Assembly: GCA_013297875.1 (NCBI GenBank)
Contig: JAAFIW010000003.1
Span: 1-64,000, forward strand
DNA: 64,000 bases
Origin: Comamonadaceae bacterium
GTDB taxonomy: Bacteria; Pseudomonadota; Gammaproteobacteria; Burkholderiales; Burkholderiaceae_C
Reading direction: 5' to 3'
Position 1 is the stretch's first letter, and each line of letters starts with the position of its first letter. The notes under the pieces are model-generated. The model had not been told where the DNA came from, made no database searches, and was given only the letters and a program-made list of their open reading frames with translations. Of this stretch, positions 28,329 through 37,319 are shown piece by piece. Both the position numbers and the translations under genes were made by a program.

Positions 28329-29312
28329 ATGAAAAAATTCATCAACGACCTGGATTCGGTGATGCGTGAATCGCTGGGCGGCATGGTGGCCGCACACCCG
28401 AACCTGATCCGGGCCCAGTTTGAGCCCACCTTCATCAGCCGGGCACAACCGGCCACCCACAAGGTGGCCTTGCTGTCTGGTGGGGGCTCGGGTCACGAGC
28501 CGCTGCACGCAGGCTTTGTGGGCGTGGGCATGCTGGACGCCGCTTGCCCGGGTCAGGTGTTCACCTCGCCAACGCCAGACCAGATGCTGGCAGCCGCCGC
28601 CAGCGTTGACACCGGGCGCGGGGTGTTGTTCATCGTCAAAAACTACGCGGGCGATCTGATGAATTTCCAGATGGCCAGTGAAATGATGGACCTTGAAAAC
28701 GCCACCGTGCTGGTCAATGACGACGTGGCGGTCGAGCGCTCCACCCACACCACCGGGCGGCGTGGCGTGGCGGGTACCACGATGGTTGAAAAAATGGTGG
28801 GTGCCGCTGCCGAGCAAGGGGCCACACTGGCTGAATGCAAGGCCCTGGGCGACCAGGTCAATGAGGCCACCGCATCGATGGGGGTGGCGTTCACCAGCTG
28901 CACCGTGCCTGCAGCGGGCCGGGCCACCTTTGACATCGGCCCCGACGAAATCGAGATGGGCGTGGGCATTCATGGTGAGCCGGGGCGTCGACGCGAAAAG
29001 ATCAAGCCTGCAGCTCAAATTGTGGATGACCTGCTGGGTGCCATCTTGTTGGACTTGCAACCCCAGCGCGGGCGGGAGGTGTTGTTGCATGTCAACGGCT
29101 TTGGCGGCACCCCGCAAATGGAGCTGTATTTGTTGTTTCATTGCGCAGAGCAGCGCCTGCGTGCCCACGGGTTGAACCCGGTGCGCTCCCTGGTCGGTAA
29201 CTACACCACAGCGCTGGACATGGCCGGTGCATCGCTGACCGTCACCGTGCTGACCGATCAACTCAAAAGCCTGTGGGATGCACCCGTGCACACCGCAGCG
29301 CTGCGCTGGTAG
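28329..29312 (+). CDS. dhaK: Dihydroxyacetone kinase subunit DhaK, second paralogue (327 aa)
   Basis: Complete DhaK with SGGGSGHEPLHAGFVG, HTTGRRGVAGT and GIHGEPG carrying the substrate-binding His. AGGAG lies 9 bases before the ATG. It directly follows dhaL, so this DhaK and DhaL form the natural pair. It matches the minus-strand paralogue in length and in most motifs but differs throughout the helical regions, so the copies are old and not a recent duplication. Confidence 0.93.
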   Translation: MKKFINDLDSVMRESLGGMVAAHPNLIRAQFEPTFISRAQPATHKVALLSGGGSGHEPLHAGFVGVGMLDAACPGQVFTSPTPDQMLAAAASVDTGRGVLFIVKNYAGDLMNFQMASEMMDLENATVLVNDDVAVERSTHTTGRRGVAGTTMVEKMVGAAAEQGATLAECKALGDQVNEATASMGVAFTSCTVPAAGRATFDIGPDEIEMGVGIHGEPGRRREKIKPAAQIVDDLLGAILLDLQPQRGREVLLHVNGFGGTPQMELYLLFHCAEQRLRAHGLNPVRSLVGNYTTALDMAGASLTVTVLTDQLKSLWDAPVHTAALRW

Positions 29313-29321
29313 GTGCACGCC

Positions 29322-30461
29322 ATGCAGCGCCGACAGGTGTTGGCCGCCTCGTGCGCGGCGGTACTGGGGTGTGCAGGGCAGCGCGTTTTTGCACAAACGA
29401 GCCGCCGCACGGCGGCCATCAAACTGGGGCAATCTGCGCCCCTGACCGGACCCATGGCTGCAACGGGCGCGGCCGTACGCGACTGTGCGCAGGCCGTATT
29501 CGCCGACTTCAACGCCACCGGCGGCCTGCGTGGGCGGGCGCTGGAGCTGGTGTCGCTGGACGATGAAGACCGTTCAGAGCGCACCGCTGTGAATGTCAAG
29601 CTGTTGGCGGCTCAACATGACGTCACGGCACTGTTTGGCTTTGTCGGTGCGGGAGCCCACCGGGCAGGGGCGCGAGGCGCGGCAGAAGAAAAGCTGGCCT
29701 ATGTGGCACCCGTCAGCGGCGCGCAGGAACTGCGTGCCGCCACCCTGCGTGGCGTGCACAACTTGCGTGCCAGCCACGTAGACGAGATAGCCTACATCGT
29801 GCGCCACACCCATGAGATCGGGATTCGACGGCTGTCTTTGGTGGCTGAGTACAACCCCCAAGGCTGGGAGCTGCGTGACGGACTGATTGAGGCACTGCAA
29901 ACGCATGGGCAAAAGGTGGCGTCTGTCGGCAGCGTGGATGCCGAAGGCAGCCCGCTGACCTTGACCGACATGGTTGCCACGCTGTTGGCGGTCGGGCCCG
30001 AGGCGATTTTGCTTGGGGCCAATCACGTGGCCAGCGCCTTGGTGGTCACGGCGGCCCGTAAGGCGGGCTTTAACGGCTTGTTTTACACACTGTCCACGGT
30101 GGGCGGCAGTGCCCTGATACAGCGCCTGGGGCGATTGGCCATTGGTTTGTCTGTCACCCAGGTGGTTCCGTTTCCATGGGGTGGCTCGGTGGGGGTGAGC
30201 CGCGAGTTCCAGGCATTCTGTGCGCAGCACAAATTGGCGCCGTCGTTTTTAGGCATGGAGGCCTACCTGGCGGCCAATTTGCTGGTTGATGCGCTCAAGG
30301 GCACGCGCGACGGCACAGCGCAACAGCTGACGCAGGCCCTTGACGCTGCCGCCCCACGCGATTTCGGTGGCTTCATTGGTGCCTTTTACACCCATGCGCG
30401 GCGAACACCTGTGCAGGTCGATCTGACGGTGTATTCAGCGTCGGGCAAATTCGTGCGCTAG
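29322..30461 (+). CDS. Periplasmic leucine-type binding protein (379 aa)
   Basis: ABC-type solute-binding protein of the branched-chain amino-acid/amide class. The signal RRQVLAASCAAVLGCAGQRVF resembles a Tat leader. The mature chain begins IKLGQSAPLTGPMAATGAAV and continues with RGRALELVSLDDED. It starts 9 bases after dhaK, with a terminator soon after its stop, so it is the last gene of this operon. No matching permease genes are present. It may feed a transporter elsewhere or act as a sensor input. Confidence 0.82.
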   Translation: MQRRQVLAASCAAVLGCAGQRVFAQTSRRTAAIKLGQSAPLTGPMAATGAAVRDCAQAVFADFNATGGLRGRALELVSLDDEDRSERTAVNVKLLAAQHDVTALFGFVGAGAHRAGARGAAEEKLAYVAPVSGAQELRAATLRGVHNLRASHVDEIAYIVRHTHEIGIRRLSLVAEYNPQGWELRDGLIEALQTHGQKVASVGSVDAEGSPLTLTDMVATLLAVGPEAILLGANHVASALVVTAARKAGFNGLFYTLSTVGGSALIQRLGRLAIGLSVTQVVPFPWGGSVGVSREFQAFCAQHKLAPSFLGMEAYLAANLLVDALKGTRDGTAQQLTQALDAAAPRDFGGFIGAFYTHARRTPVQVDLTVYSASGKFVR

Positions 30462-30486
30462 AAAAAAATCGGTCAGCACCACAAAA

Positions 30487-30515
30487 AAAGGCGGGGATCG
30501 CTCCCCGCCTTTCCT
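30487..30515. terminator. Bidirectional terminator
   Basis: Stem AAAGGCGGGGA / TCCCCGCCTTT with a 4-base loop has a run of seven A on the left and a T-rich right side. It can therefore stop the importer/dha operon and the convergent gene at 30556. Confidence 0.88.
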
Positions 30516-30555
30516 TGGCTTCACTCACTCACTAACCTAAGCATTCAGACGGGCA

Positions 30556-32307
30556 TCAATTCCCAGGGCGGGTGTAGCGATGCTCCCACGAGGCACCGAA
30601 GTTGGCCGACACGCTGCCGTTGCCGGCACGGGTGAAGGCTTTGCCGATGATGGGCAGGCCATGGCCGCCCGGTGGGTTCACGTTGCCAAGCTCAAGCGGA
30701 AAGTTACCCACGCCGGTGTTCAAACCCGGTGTGCTGACGTTGGCCCAGCCATCGCGAATGGTGCCGGTGCCAAAGTCGGTGCGGGCGATCTCGCCGCCCA
30801 GCACCGACTGGCCACTCGGCGCGTTGAAGGTCAACACGCTGACTTCGCCGCACAGGCGGAAACCCGCAGCGGGTGGGTTGGGCGAGATCACAAAGTTGTT
30901 ACCCACCTGGGTGGTTTCTTCGCGGTCGTAGTAGGTCAGGCCCGCCGTGTTGACGCACAACTGCCCGCCGTTGACGGTCGTATTGGTGGCATTGAAATAG
31001 TCGCGTCCTTGGAACCGCGTGAATGCACGCACAAAGGGCGCGGGTGCCGCAGGGCGATAGTCCAGGGCCACGCTGTAGCGGCGGGTGGGCATGGAAAACA
31101 CCCAGTCGGTGAAGGCGCCAATGCCGGGGTCAGTGATGTACTCGTTGATCACGTTCAACGTAGCCAAGCGTCGGGTCAAAACTTCGGCTTGAAGCCTCGG
31201 GCGATCAGCGTTGACACCGAGGTGTCCGTAGTACGGGGTCGATAAATCAGGCAGGTCGAAATTGCTGGCCACCACCAGGGGCACGGTGCCGCCAAATGGC
31301 GCACCGGTGCCGTCTTGCACACCGCCTGCGCCTACCGTGGTGGTGCGCAGGGCCGGGTCGGCGGTGAAGTTGTCGGGCGTGGCCGCCGGTGCGCCCGTTT
31401 GCGGGAAAAACACCAGGTTGCCATTGGCCGGTGCGCCGTTGGCTTCATTCAGTACCGTCAGGGCAATGGCCTCGCCGCTGGAAGCGCCTGATTTGGGCAC
31501 GTTGATCACCGTCCAGTTGGCATACAAGCCAGTGCTGGGTGCGCGCAAGCCCAGGGCATAGGCAGCGCCAATATCAGCCGGGTCGTTTTGCAAGGCATTC
31601 AGCGCGGCGGCACCTGCCGTGGTGCTGAAGCAGGGTGCGACGCCTGCCACGTGCTTGGTGGCGGTGAACAGCGGATTGGCCGTGGCCAGCGCAGCACCAA
31701 ACGGCGCAGCACCGGGGCCGGTGCCCTGGCCACCAACAGCCGCAGGGCCTGCGCCGGTCAGGTTGATGCCAAACGGTGGCACATCGGCCATGTTGAAAAT
31801 TTCAACATAGCCTTCGCGGGTTTCGGCTGCTAGCGCGTCGCCGGTCAGGCGCGGGTTCAGCCGGGCAGTGACAAACGCGGTGCCGCTAACGCTTTGTGGA
31901 ATGGTGCAGCTTTTGTCAGTGCTGGTCAGCACCGCACGGCCATCGGTGCCGCGGCTGATGTTGGCCGTCCACACGTCGCCGGGCGACATGTACAGCTGAA
32001 AGTCAAACACGTCGTCGGAGTTGGAAGCACCGCGAAACCGAATCTTGACGGCTTTGCCGTTGCGGGTGTCGGTGTTGACCAGGTTGATCAACGTGGCATT
32101 GCCCGCCTGCACGTTGTAATACGGCACGATGAGCTGGTGGCCAATGCCGCCAGGCAGCAGGCCAACGACGTTGTAGGCGTTACCGAAGGTATACGTGGGC
32201 GAAATGGTGGAAGCGCCGTCGTCGCGCAACTGGTTGGCGCTGGCACCATGGGAGAAACCGACAGCTGCAATGAGTGCGCAACTGAGCACGGAAAGTTTTG
32301 GAGTCAT
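30556..32307 (-). CDS. Secreted protein of unknown function (583 aa)
   Basis: AAGGAAAC precedes the ATG. A signal peptide of about 24 residues ends GASANQ. The rest is rich in Gly, Ala, Asn and Thr with alternating short strands (LINLVNTDTRNGKAVKIRFRG, LYMSPGDVWTANISR) and few Cys. I know this composition from proteins annotated as cell-surface or surface-layer-like in betaproteobacteria, but I recognise no named domain. No sorting signal or membrane anchor is visible at the C-terminus. It converges on the importer operon and stands alone. Confidence 0.75.
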   Translation of the reverse strand: MTPKLSVLSCALIAAVGFSHGASANQLRDDGASTISPTYTFGNAYNVVGLLPGGIGHQLIVPYYNVQAGNATLINLVNTDTRNGKAVKIRFRGASNSDDVFDFQLYMSPGDVWTANISRGTDGRAVLTSTDKSCTIPQSVSGTAFVTARLNPRLTGDALAAETREGYVEIFNMADVPPFGINLTGAGPAAVGGQGTGPGAAPFGAALATANPLFTATKHVAGVAPCFSTTAGAAALNALQNDPADIGAAYALGLRAPSTGLYANWTVINVPKSGASSGEAIALTVLNEANGAPANGNLVFFPQTGAPAATPDNFTADPALRTTTVGAGGVQDGTGAPFGGTVPLVVASNFDLPDLSTPYYGHLGVNADRPRLQAEVLTRRLATLNVINEYITDPGIGAFTDWVFSMPTRRYSVALDYRPAAPAPFVRAFTRFQGRDYFNATNTTVNGGQLCVNTAGLTYYDREETTQVGNNFVISPNPPAAGFRLCGEVSVLTFNAPSGQSVLGGEIARTDFGTGTIRDGWANVSTPGLNTGVGNFPLELGNVNPPGGHGLPIIGKAFTRAGNGSVSANFGASWEHRYTRPGN

Positions 32308-32371
32308 GGTGTTTCCTTTTGTGAGAATTCGCATGAAATTGTACCGACTTGTGCACGGGTTGGGGGTGGCT

Positions 32372-33139
32372 TCATTTGACGTTCACCAGATCCACCTGAT
32401 CCAGCCGCACAAACACCAGGCCGCGGCGCACGAGCGCCAGCAAGGTGGCAGACAGGCCCTCAGCCGTGTCTGAAGGCGGCTTGTTCATGTGGGCGATGAC
32501 CACGTCTCCGCCGCGCACCTGCTGCATGCGGGCCATCACCTGGGGTTTCTTCAGGCTGGCACCAGCATCGGCGTTTACCGAAAACCCGGCGATTTTGTAG
32601 CCCATGCGGGCAATCTCGTCGATCGCCTGCTGGTCGTATTCGGCCGTGGCACCGCGGTACCAGCGGGGTGCCACGCCGGTCATGGCTTCCACGGCCTTGG
32701 CCCCTTCCTGCACTTCTTTTCGCAGGTGCAACACATCGGGCTGGCCAGGTATGCCATAGACCTTTTTACCCGCGCCAATCACCGCCGGAATGTGGTTTTC
32801 GCCGTGGTTTTCGATGTCAAACAAGTCCAGATTGGCCTTCAACACCGCCACGCCTTGCGGGTTTTTGTCCAGCCATTTCTTGGTGGCAAAAATCGTCGCC
32901 GGTATGCGGTTGCGAATCAGGAAGTCGATCAGGTCGGCGTCGTAAGCGCCCGAACAGGCATCCAGCGTGAGTGCGACTTGGTTGCCTGCGGTGGCCGGGT
33001 TGATCTGGCTGTGGAGCTCGAACGGGCCGCTTGCCCGGTCAAACGGCCCGCGCGCCTGGGCGTGCAAGCACGCGCACAGACCCAGCAGCGCCAGCGCCTG
33101 CCGCCAATGAGCTGTCGCAGAGGAAACGCCATGGGTCAT
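32372..33139 (-). CDS. Polysaccharide deacetylase family protein (255 aa)
   Basis: NodB-like carbohydrate esterase fold with an N-terminal export signal (ALALLGLCACLHAQA). Motif 1 reads LTLDACSGAYD: the first Asp is kept but the second metal-site Asp of the usual T(F/L)DDG is Ala. Motif 2 HGENH keeps a His-x3-His-like pair, and motif 3 is WYRGATAEYD. The altered first motif occurs in a divergent branch of the family, so activity is possible but not assured. Natural substrates would be N- or O-acetyl groups of envelope glycans. Confidence 0.8.
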   Translation of the reverse strand: MTHGVSSATAHWRQALALLGLCACLHAQARGPFDRASGPFELHSQINPATAGNQVALTLDACSGAYDADLIDFLIRNRIPATIFATKKWLDKNPQGVAVLKANLDLFDIENHGENHIPAVIGAGKKVYGIPGQPDVLHLRKEVQEGAKAVEAMTGVAPRWYRGATAEYDQQAIDEIARMGYKIAGFSVNADAGASLKKPQVMARMQQVRGGDVVIAHMNKPPSDTAEGLSATLLALVRRGLVFVRLDQVDLVNVK

Positions 33140-33173
33140 GGCGGAAAGTATCGCAGGCCATACTGATGTCCCT

Positions 33174-35249
33174 ATGACGCAGATGCCCGCCTACATTCCC
33201 CAAATCCGCCTGTACCAAAACTGGCTGCACGAGCAACGTGGCCTGCAATTTGACAGCTACCCCGCGCTGTGGGAGTGGTCGACCACGGATTTGAGTGCTT
33301 TCTGGCAAAGCATCTGGGACTACTTTGACTTGCGCTCGCCCACGCCGCACCGCGCGGTGCTGGCACACAACGTGATGCCGGGTGCGCGCTGGTTTGAGGG
33401 CGCGCAGGTTAACTATGCGCAGCAGGTGTTTCGGCATGTGGACGCTGCGCACGCCGCGGGGTTGCCTGCCATCATCAGCCGCAGTGAACAGGATCAGGGG
33501 CGCGGCAACCACCGCGAGCTGAGCTGGCCTGAGCTCAAACGCCAGGTGGCTTCGCTGGCCTTGCACCTGCAAGCCCAGGGCGTGCAGCCAGGCGACCGGG
33601 TGGCAGCGTATTTGCCGAATATTCCCGAGGCCATGGTGGCGTTTCTGGCGGTGGTGAGCATCGGCGGGGTGTGGAGCATTTGCGCGCCCGACATGGGCAC
33701 CAACGCGGTGCTGGACCGCTTCAAGCAGATTGAGCCGGTGGTGCTGATTGCCTGTGACGGCATCACCTACGGCGGGCTCGATATGGACCGCCGCGTCGTG
33801 GTGAATGAGCTGCTGGCGGCGTTGCCCAGCGTGCGGCATACGGTGATGCACCATCATTTGGGCGTAGCATCTGCTACTGATTCAATAGCTGCTTCAGCAG
33901 GTTTTATATGGGCTACTGCCCGAAATGATGCACAAACGGCTGCTTTTGAGCCCCTGTGGCTGCCGTTTGAGCACCCGCTGTGGATTGTGTATTCCAGCGG
34001 CACCACCGGCCTGCCCAAGCCCATCGTGCACGGCCACGGCGGCACGGTGATCGTGGCGCTGGCGCTCAAAGTGCTACACAACGACGTGGGTTGCAGCTAC
34101 CACCCCAATTCATTTGGCGAGCGCTATCACTGGTACAGCTCCACCGGCTGGGTGATGTGGAATGCGCAATTGAGCGGCTTGTTGAATGGCACGACCTGCT
34201 GCATTTTTGACGGCAGCCCTGGTGGTAAGAAAGGAACTGGCCCCTCCGGTAGCCAAGATGCGCCGGATTGGACGGTGCTGTGGCGATTTGCCGCCGAGCT
34301 GGGCGTGACGTTTTTTGGTGCGGGTGCGGCGTTTTTTGCCAACTGCCTGAAGGCGGGAGTGGATTTGTCGGAATGGCCTGGATTGAAGACGGTTCGGGCG
34401 CTGGGCACCACCGGCTCACCGCTGTCTGCTGATGCCCAAAAATGGGGAACGCGGCAATTTGACAAGCTGGGAACATCTGACATTTGGTGGTGCAACATCT
34501 CCGGCGGCACCGACTTTGCTGGCGCTTTCATCGGCGGCCACCGCGAGCTGCCGCAAGTCGCGGGCGAGATGCAATGCCGCCTCATGGGTTGCGCGGTGGA
34601 AAGCTGGGACGAGCAGGGCGCGCCTGTGATGGATGCCGTGGGCGAGCTGGTCTGCACCCAGCCGATACCGTCCATGCCCCTGTATTTTTGGGGCGACCAA
34701 GTTAACCGGCGCCTGCTGTCTAGCTATTTCGACATGTACCCCCCAGGCCACGGCAGACGCGGCGGCCATGGCCCGGTGTGGCGGCATGGCGACTGGCTGA
34801 AGATCACCGAGAGCGGCAGTTGCATCATCTACGGCCGGTCAGACGCCACCATCAACCGCCATGGCCTGCGCATGGGCACCAGCGAGCTGTACAGCGCGGT
34901 GGAAGCCCTGCCCGAGGTGCTGGACAGTCTGGTGGTAGACCTGGAATACCTGGGCCGCGAAAGCTACATGCCGCTGTTTGTCGTGCTGCGCGCAGGCTTG
35001 GTGCTGGACGATGCGCTGAAAGCCACGATCAACCAAGCCATCAAAACTGCCCTGAGCCCGCGCTTTGTGCCCAATGAAATTCTTCAAGTCCACCAAGTGC
35101 CACGCACCCTGTCAGGCAAGAAGCAGGAACTGCCGATTAAAAAACTGCTGCTGGGCCAACCGCTGGAAAAAGTGGTGAACAAAGAAGCCATGGCCAACCC
35201 CGAGTGCCTGGGCTGGTACGAGGCGTTTGCGCAGCAACGGGCCGCATAG
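33174..35249 (+). CDS. aacS: Acetoacetyl-CoA synthetase (691 aa)
   Basis: Adenylate-forming ligase turning acetoacetate, ATP and CoA into acetoacetyl-CoA, used in ketone-body and polyhydroxybutyrate turnover. The AMP-binding P-loop is VYSSGTTGLPKPIVHGHGG near residue 270; the late motif YGRSDATINRHGLRMG is near 558. The C-terminal catalytic Lys region is VPRTLSGKKQELPIKKLL. Residues about 231-252 (VASATDSIAASAGFIWATA) are encoded by a short interspersed repeat kept in frame at 33864-33930. This probably explains part of the excess over the usual ~650 residues. The start at 33174 lacks a good Shine-Dalgarno; ATG 33183 is an alternative. Confidence 0.9.
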   Translation: MTQMPAYIPQIRLYQNWLHEQRGLQFDSYPALWEWSTTDLSAFWQSIWDYFDLRSPTPHRAVLAHNVMPGARWFEGAQVNYAQQVFRHVDAAHAAGLPAIISRSEQDQGRGNHRELSWPELKRQVASLALHLQAQGVQPGDRVAAYLPNIPEAMVAFLAVVSIGGVWSICAPDMGTNAVLDRFKQIEPVVLIACDGITYGGLDMDRRVVVNELLAALPSVRHTVMHHHLGVASATDSIAASAGFIWATARNDAQTAAFEPLWLPFEHPLWIVYSSGTTGLPKPIVHGHGGTVIVALALKVLHNDVGCSYHPNSFGERYHWYSSTGWVMWNAQLSGLLNGTTCCIFDGSPGGKKGTGPSGSQDAPDWTVLWRFAAELGVTFFGAGAAFFANCLKAGVDLSEWPGLKTVRALGTTGSPLSADAQKWGTRQFDKLGTSDIWWCNISGGTDFAGAFIGGHRELPQVAGEMQCRLMGCAVESWDEQGAPVMDAVGELVCTQPIPSMPLYFWGDQVNRRLLSSYFDMYPPGHGRRGGHGPVWRHGDWLKITESGSCIIYGRSDATINRHGLRMGTSELYSAVEALPEVLDSLVVDLEYLGRESYMPLFVVLRAGLVLDDALKATINQAIKTALSPRFVPNEILQVHQVPRTLSGKKQELPIKKLLLGQPLEKVVNKEAMANPECLGWYEAFAQQRAA
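33864..33930. repeat. Short interspersed repeat inside aacS
   Basis: GTAGCATCTGCTACTGATTC then AATAGCTGCTTCAGCAGG and TTTTATATGGGCTACTGCCC. This full-length family member is read through in frame within the acetoacetyl-CoA synthetase gene. Confidence 0.8.
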
Positions 35250-35282
35250 CGGTTGCAGCGCCTGAAACCACCAGCCGCGGCC

Positions 35283-35858
35283 TCAAGCCAACAACACCAC
35301 CAACTGCTCTCCACCCACCACCGCCACCCCGTTGCCCTTGGCAAACCGGGCCGCCTGCTCGCTCAGGGTACCCAGGGCCACATACACGCCATCACTGGCT
35401 TGGTCGTTGGCCTGCACCGCTGCGTGCAGCGCCTGCACGTCTTCCACCCCCTGGCGCGCGGCTTTCCAGCGTTTGGCGGCCACCAGGGAGGTGCGGCCTT
35501 TGCGGGTGATGGCCAGATCCGCTGCGCCGTTGATGTGCACCACGCTGTAGCCCTGGCGCTGGTAGGCTTTTTCCAGCAGCGCTGAAAACTCGCGCCACGG
35601 CATGGCGCTGATTTGCGTGAGCAGCGCCTGGGTCTGTTTGGCGCTGGGCGCGCGCAGCTGGCGCACCAGGGTGATGCCACCAATCACCCAAAACGGCACG
35701 CCGCCCAAGGCACCAAACACGCGGTATTGCGCGGGCAGCAGCGCAATCGAGGCACCGATGAACAACAGCGCCACGCCCACGCTGATCCACCACGGCGAGC
35801 GCAGCAGCACGGCAAACAGCGAATTGGGGTTGAGCTTGAATTTCAACGGTGACTTCAA
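35283..35858 (-). CDS. Membrane protein with Mrr-like nuclease domain (about 191 aa)
   Basis: Two hydrophobic helices (ISVGVALLFIGASIALL and GGVPFWVIGGITL) precede a C-terminal restriction-endonuclease-like region: FSALLEKAYQRQGYSVVHIN, then GAADLAITRKG and LVAAKRWKA. In Mrr-type nucleases this last motif is normally (E/Q)xK; here it is AxK, so a catalytic residue may be missing. I place the start at TTG 35858, whose TG is shared with the isomerase stop TGA, because no ATG fits. That start is uncertain. It may act on modified DNA or be a degenerate relative. Confidence 0.7.
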   Translation of the reverse strand: MKSPLKFKLNPNSLFAVLLRSPWWISVGVALLFIGASIALLPAQYRVFGALGGVPFWVIGGITLVRQLRAPSAKQTQALLTQISAMPWREFSALLEKAYQRQGYSVVHINGAADLAITRKGRTSLVAAKRWKAARQGVEDVQALHAAVQANDQASDGVYVALGTLSEQAARFAKGNGVAVVGGEQLVVLLA

Positions 35859-36331
35859 TGCTGGTGCCCGTGTGCGCCATGCACATGCTTGTGGGCGACT
35901 TCTTCCTCGCTGGCCGCGCGCACGTCGGTCACCTTGAGCCAAAAGCGCAGCGCTTTGCCGGCCAGCGGATGGTTGCCGTCCAGCAGCACCTTGTCGCCCT
36001 TGACTTTCATCACGGTATAGATATGCGGCGCGCCGTCGTCGGTGCGGCCTTCCAGCTCGCCGCCTACTTTCACGCCGGGCGGGAAGTCGGTTTTGGGGAT
36101 GGTGCGCACCAGGCTTTCGTCGCGCAGGCCGAAGGCATCTTCGGCGCTCAGATGCAGGCGCACCTCGTAGCCCTTGGCTTGGCCGTCCAGTGCGGCTTCA
36201 ATTTTGGGCAAGGTGTTTTCATAGCCACCGTGCAGGTAAACCATGGGCTCGGTGCTGTTTTGAATGGGTTTGCCCTGGGCATCGGCAATCTTGAATTGCA
36301 GGGTGACGACGGTGTTGTGTTCGATTTTCAT
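35855..36331 (-). CDS. slyD: SlyD-like FKBP peptidyl-prolyl isomerase (158 aa)
   Basis: Cytoplasmic prolyl isomerase and chaperone. The chain begins MKIEHNTVVTLQFKIAD, has FKBP half-motifs YLHGGYENTLPKIEAALDG and a long insert-in-flap segment, and ends in a His-rich metal-binding tail HKHVHGAHGHQH. ATG 36331 is chosen because it gives the family N-terminus. ProQ is encoded divergently 77 bases away. The next gene downstream starts at its stop codon. Confidence 0.9.
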   Translation of the reverse strand: MKIEHNTVVTLQFKIADAQGKPIQNSTEPMVYLHGGYENTLPKIEAALDGQAKGYEVRLHLSAEDAFGLRDESLVRTIPKTDFPPGVKVGGELEGRTDDGAPHIYTVMKVKGDKVLLDGNHPLAGKALRFWLKVTDVRAASEEEVAHKHVHGAHGHQH

Positions 36332-36408
36332 AGCGGCGATTTTGCCTTGCCTGGCGTGCCAGGCCCTTCGGGCATTACAGTCCACGCTTTCGTTTTTTCT
36401 GGCCACGC

Positions 36409-37101
36409 ATGACCGACTCTGATTTAGAAACTGTTTCCACCCCGGCCCCGGCCGACGTGCCCAAGGTGCTGGCACCGCGCCCGACCAAGGCCGCCCCGGT
36501 CAACCGCGACGCCGTGCAGGCCGTGCTGGAGCGGCTGTTTCAGTTGTACCCGCAGATGTTTGGCGCGCGGTTTCTGCCGATGAAGCTGGGGGTCTACCAG
36601 GAGTTGGTGGCCCAGCACCCCGATGACTTCAAGAAAGAAGACCTGAAGCTGGCGCTGGGCCTGCATGCCCGCTCCACCCGCTACCTGGAGGCCGTGGCCA
36701 CCAGCCAGAAACGCTACGACCTGCAAGGCCAGCCGGTGGAAGACCTGAGCCCTGAGCATGTGCACCATGCCATCTGGGAGGTGTACCGCCGCCGCCAGGC
36801 CCGCGCGCGTGAGAACCTGGGCCCTCAGTTGTTGGAGCGCATCGTGGCCGCCATTGAGGCCTCGGGCCTGCCCGCGGCTGAATATGCCGAGCGGGTGCGC
36901 AGCCAGGACGAATCGGCCACCGCCGCGCTGAACGACGCGCTGGCGCTGCTGGCCGAGCGCGCTGCCAAGCGTGAAGCCCTGCTGCGCGCCTATGACGCCA
37001 GTGGCCGCACGCCCGCCGAGTTTGGCCAGATGTATGGCATAGACCTGGCCAGCATTGAGCAGGCATTGGCGCATCGGCAACGCAGCGTCAAGACGGACTG
37101 A
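36409..37101 (+). CDS. proQ: ProQ/FinO-family RNA chaperone (230 aa)
   Basis: RNA-binding protein that stabilises small RNAs and 3' UTRs. A Pro/Ala-rich lead of about 35 residues precedes the ProQ/FinO fold (LYPQMFGARFLPMKLGVYQE, DLKLALGLHARSTRYLEAV, AIWEVYRRRQAR). The C-terminal half is helical and charged with several Ala/Glu/Arg stretches. No transcription terminator is clear after it; a 9-bp hairpin CTACCCGTG/CACGGGTAG lies at 37161-37180 without a T run. Confidence 0.88.
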   Translation: MTDSDLETVSTPAPADVPKVLAPRPTKAAPVNRDAVQAVLERLFQLYPQMFGARFLPMKLGVYQELVAQHPDDFKKEDLKLALGLHARSTRYLEAVATSQKRYDLQGQPVEDLSPEHVHHAIWEVYRRRQARARENLGPQLLERIVAAIEASGLPAAEYAERVRSQDESATAALNDALALLAERAAKREALLRAYDASGRTPAEFGQMYGIDLASIEQALAHRQRSVKTD

Positions 37102-37319
37102 TTTCGACGCCGGGGTGTCGGCCTGGTCAGTTTTTTTAAGCCAAACAGGTCGAATGTCCTCTACCCGTGGGCACGGGTAGCTATGAAAAAAGTAGCATCT
37201 TTATGGATCATGGATGGCAGTCTGTGACCTGCGGGCATCACGCTGTAAACGAAGCGTAAAAGTCTGCACGGTCATAACAGCTTCATCGCGTGCGACCGTG
37301 TGGTGTGCTACAACACGGC
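37102..37319. other. Spacer between proQ and protease genes
   Basis: Contains the 37161-37180 hairpin, whose right edge runs into a partial short interspersed repeat (GTAGCTATGAAAAAAGTAGC, 37177-37196), and little else. The protease promoter should be here but I cannot assign its boxes. Confidence 0.5.
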
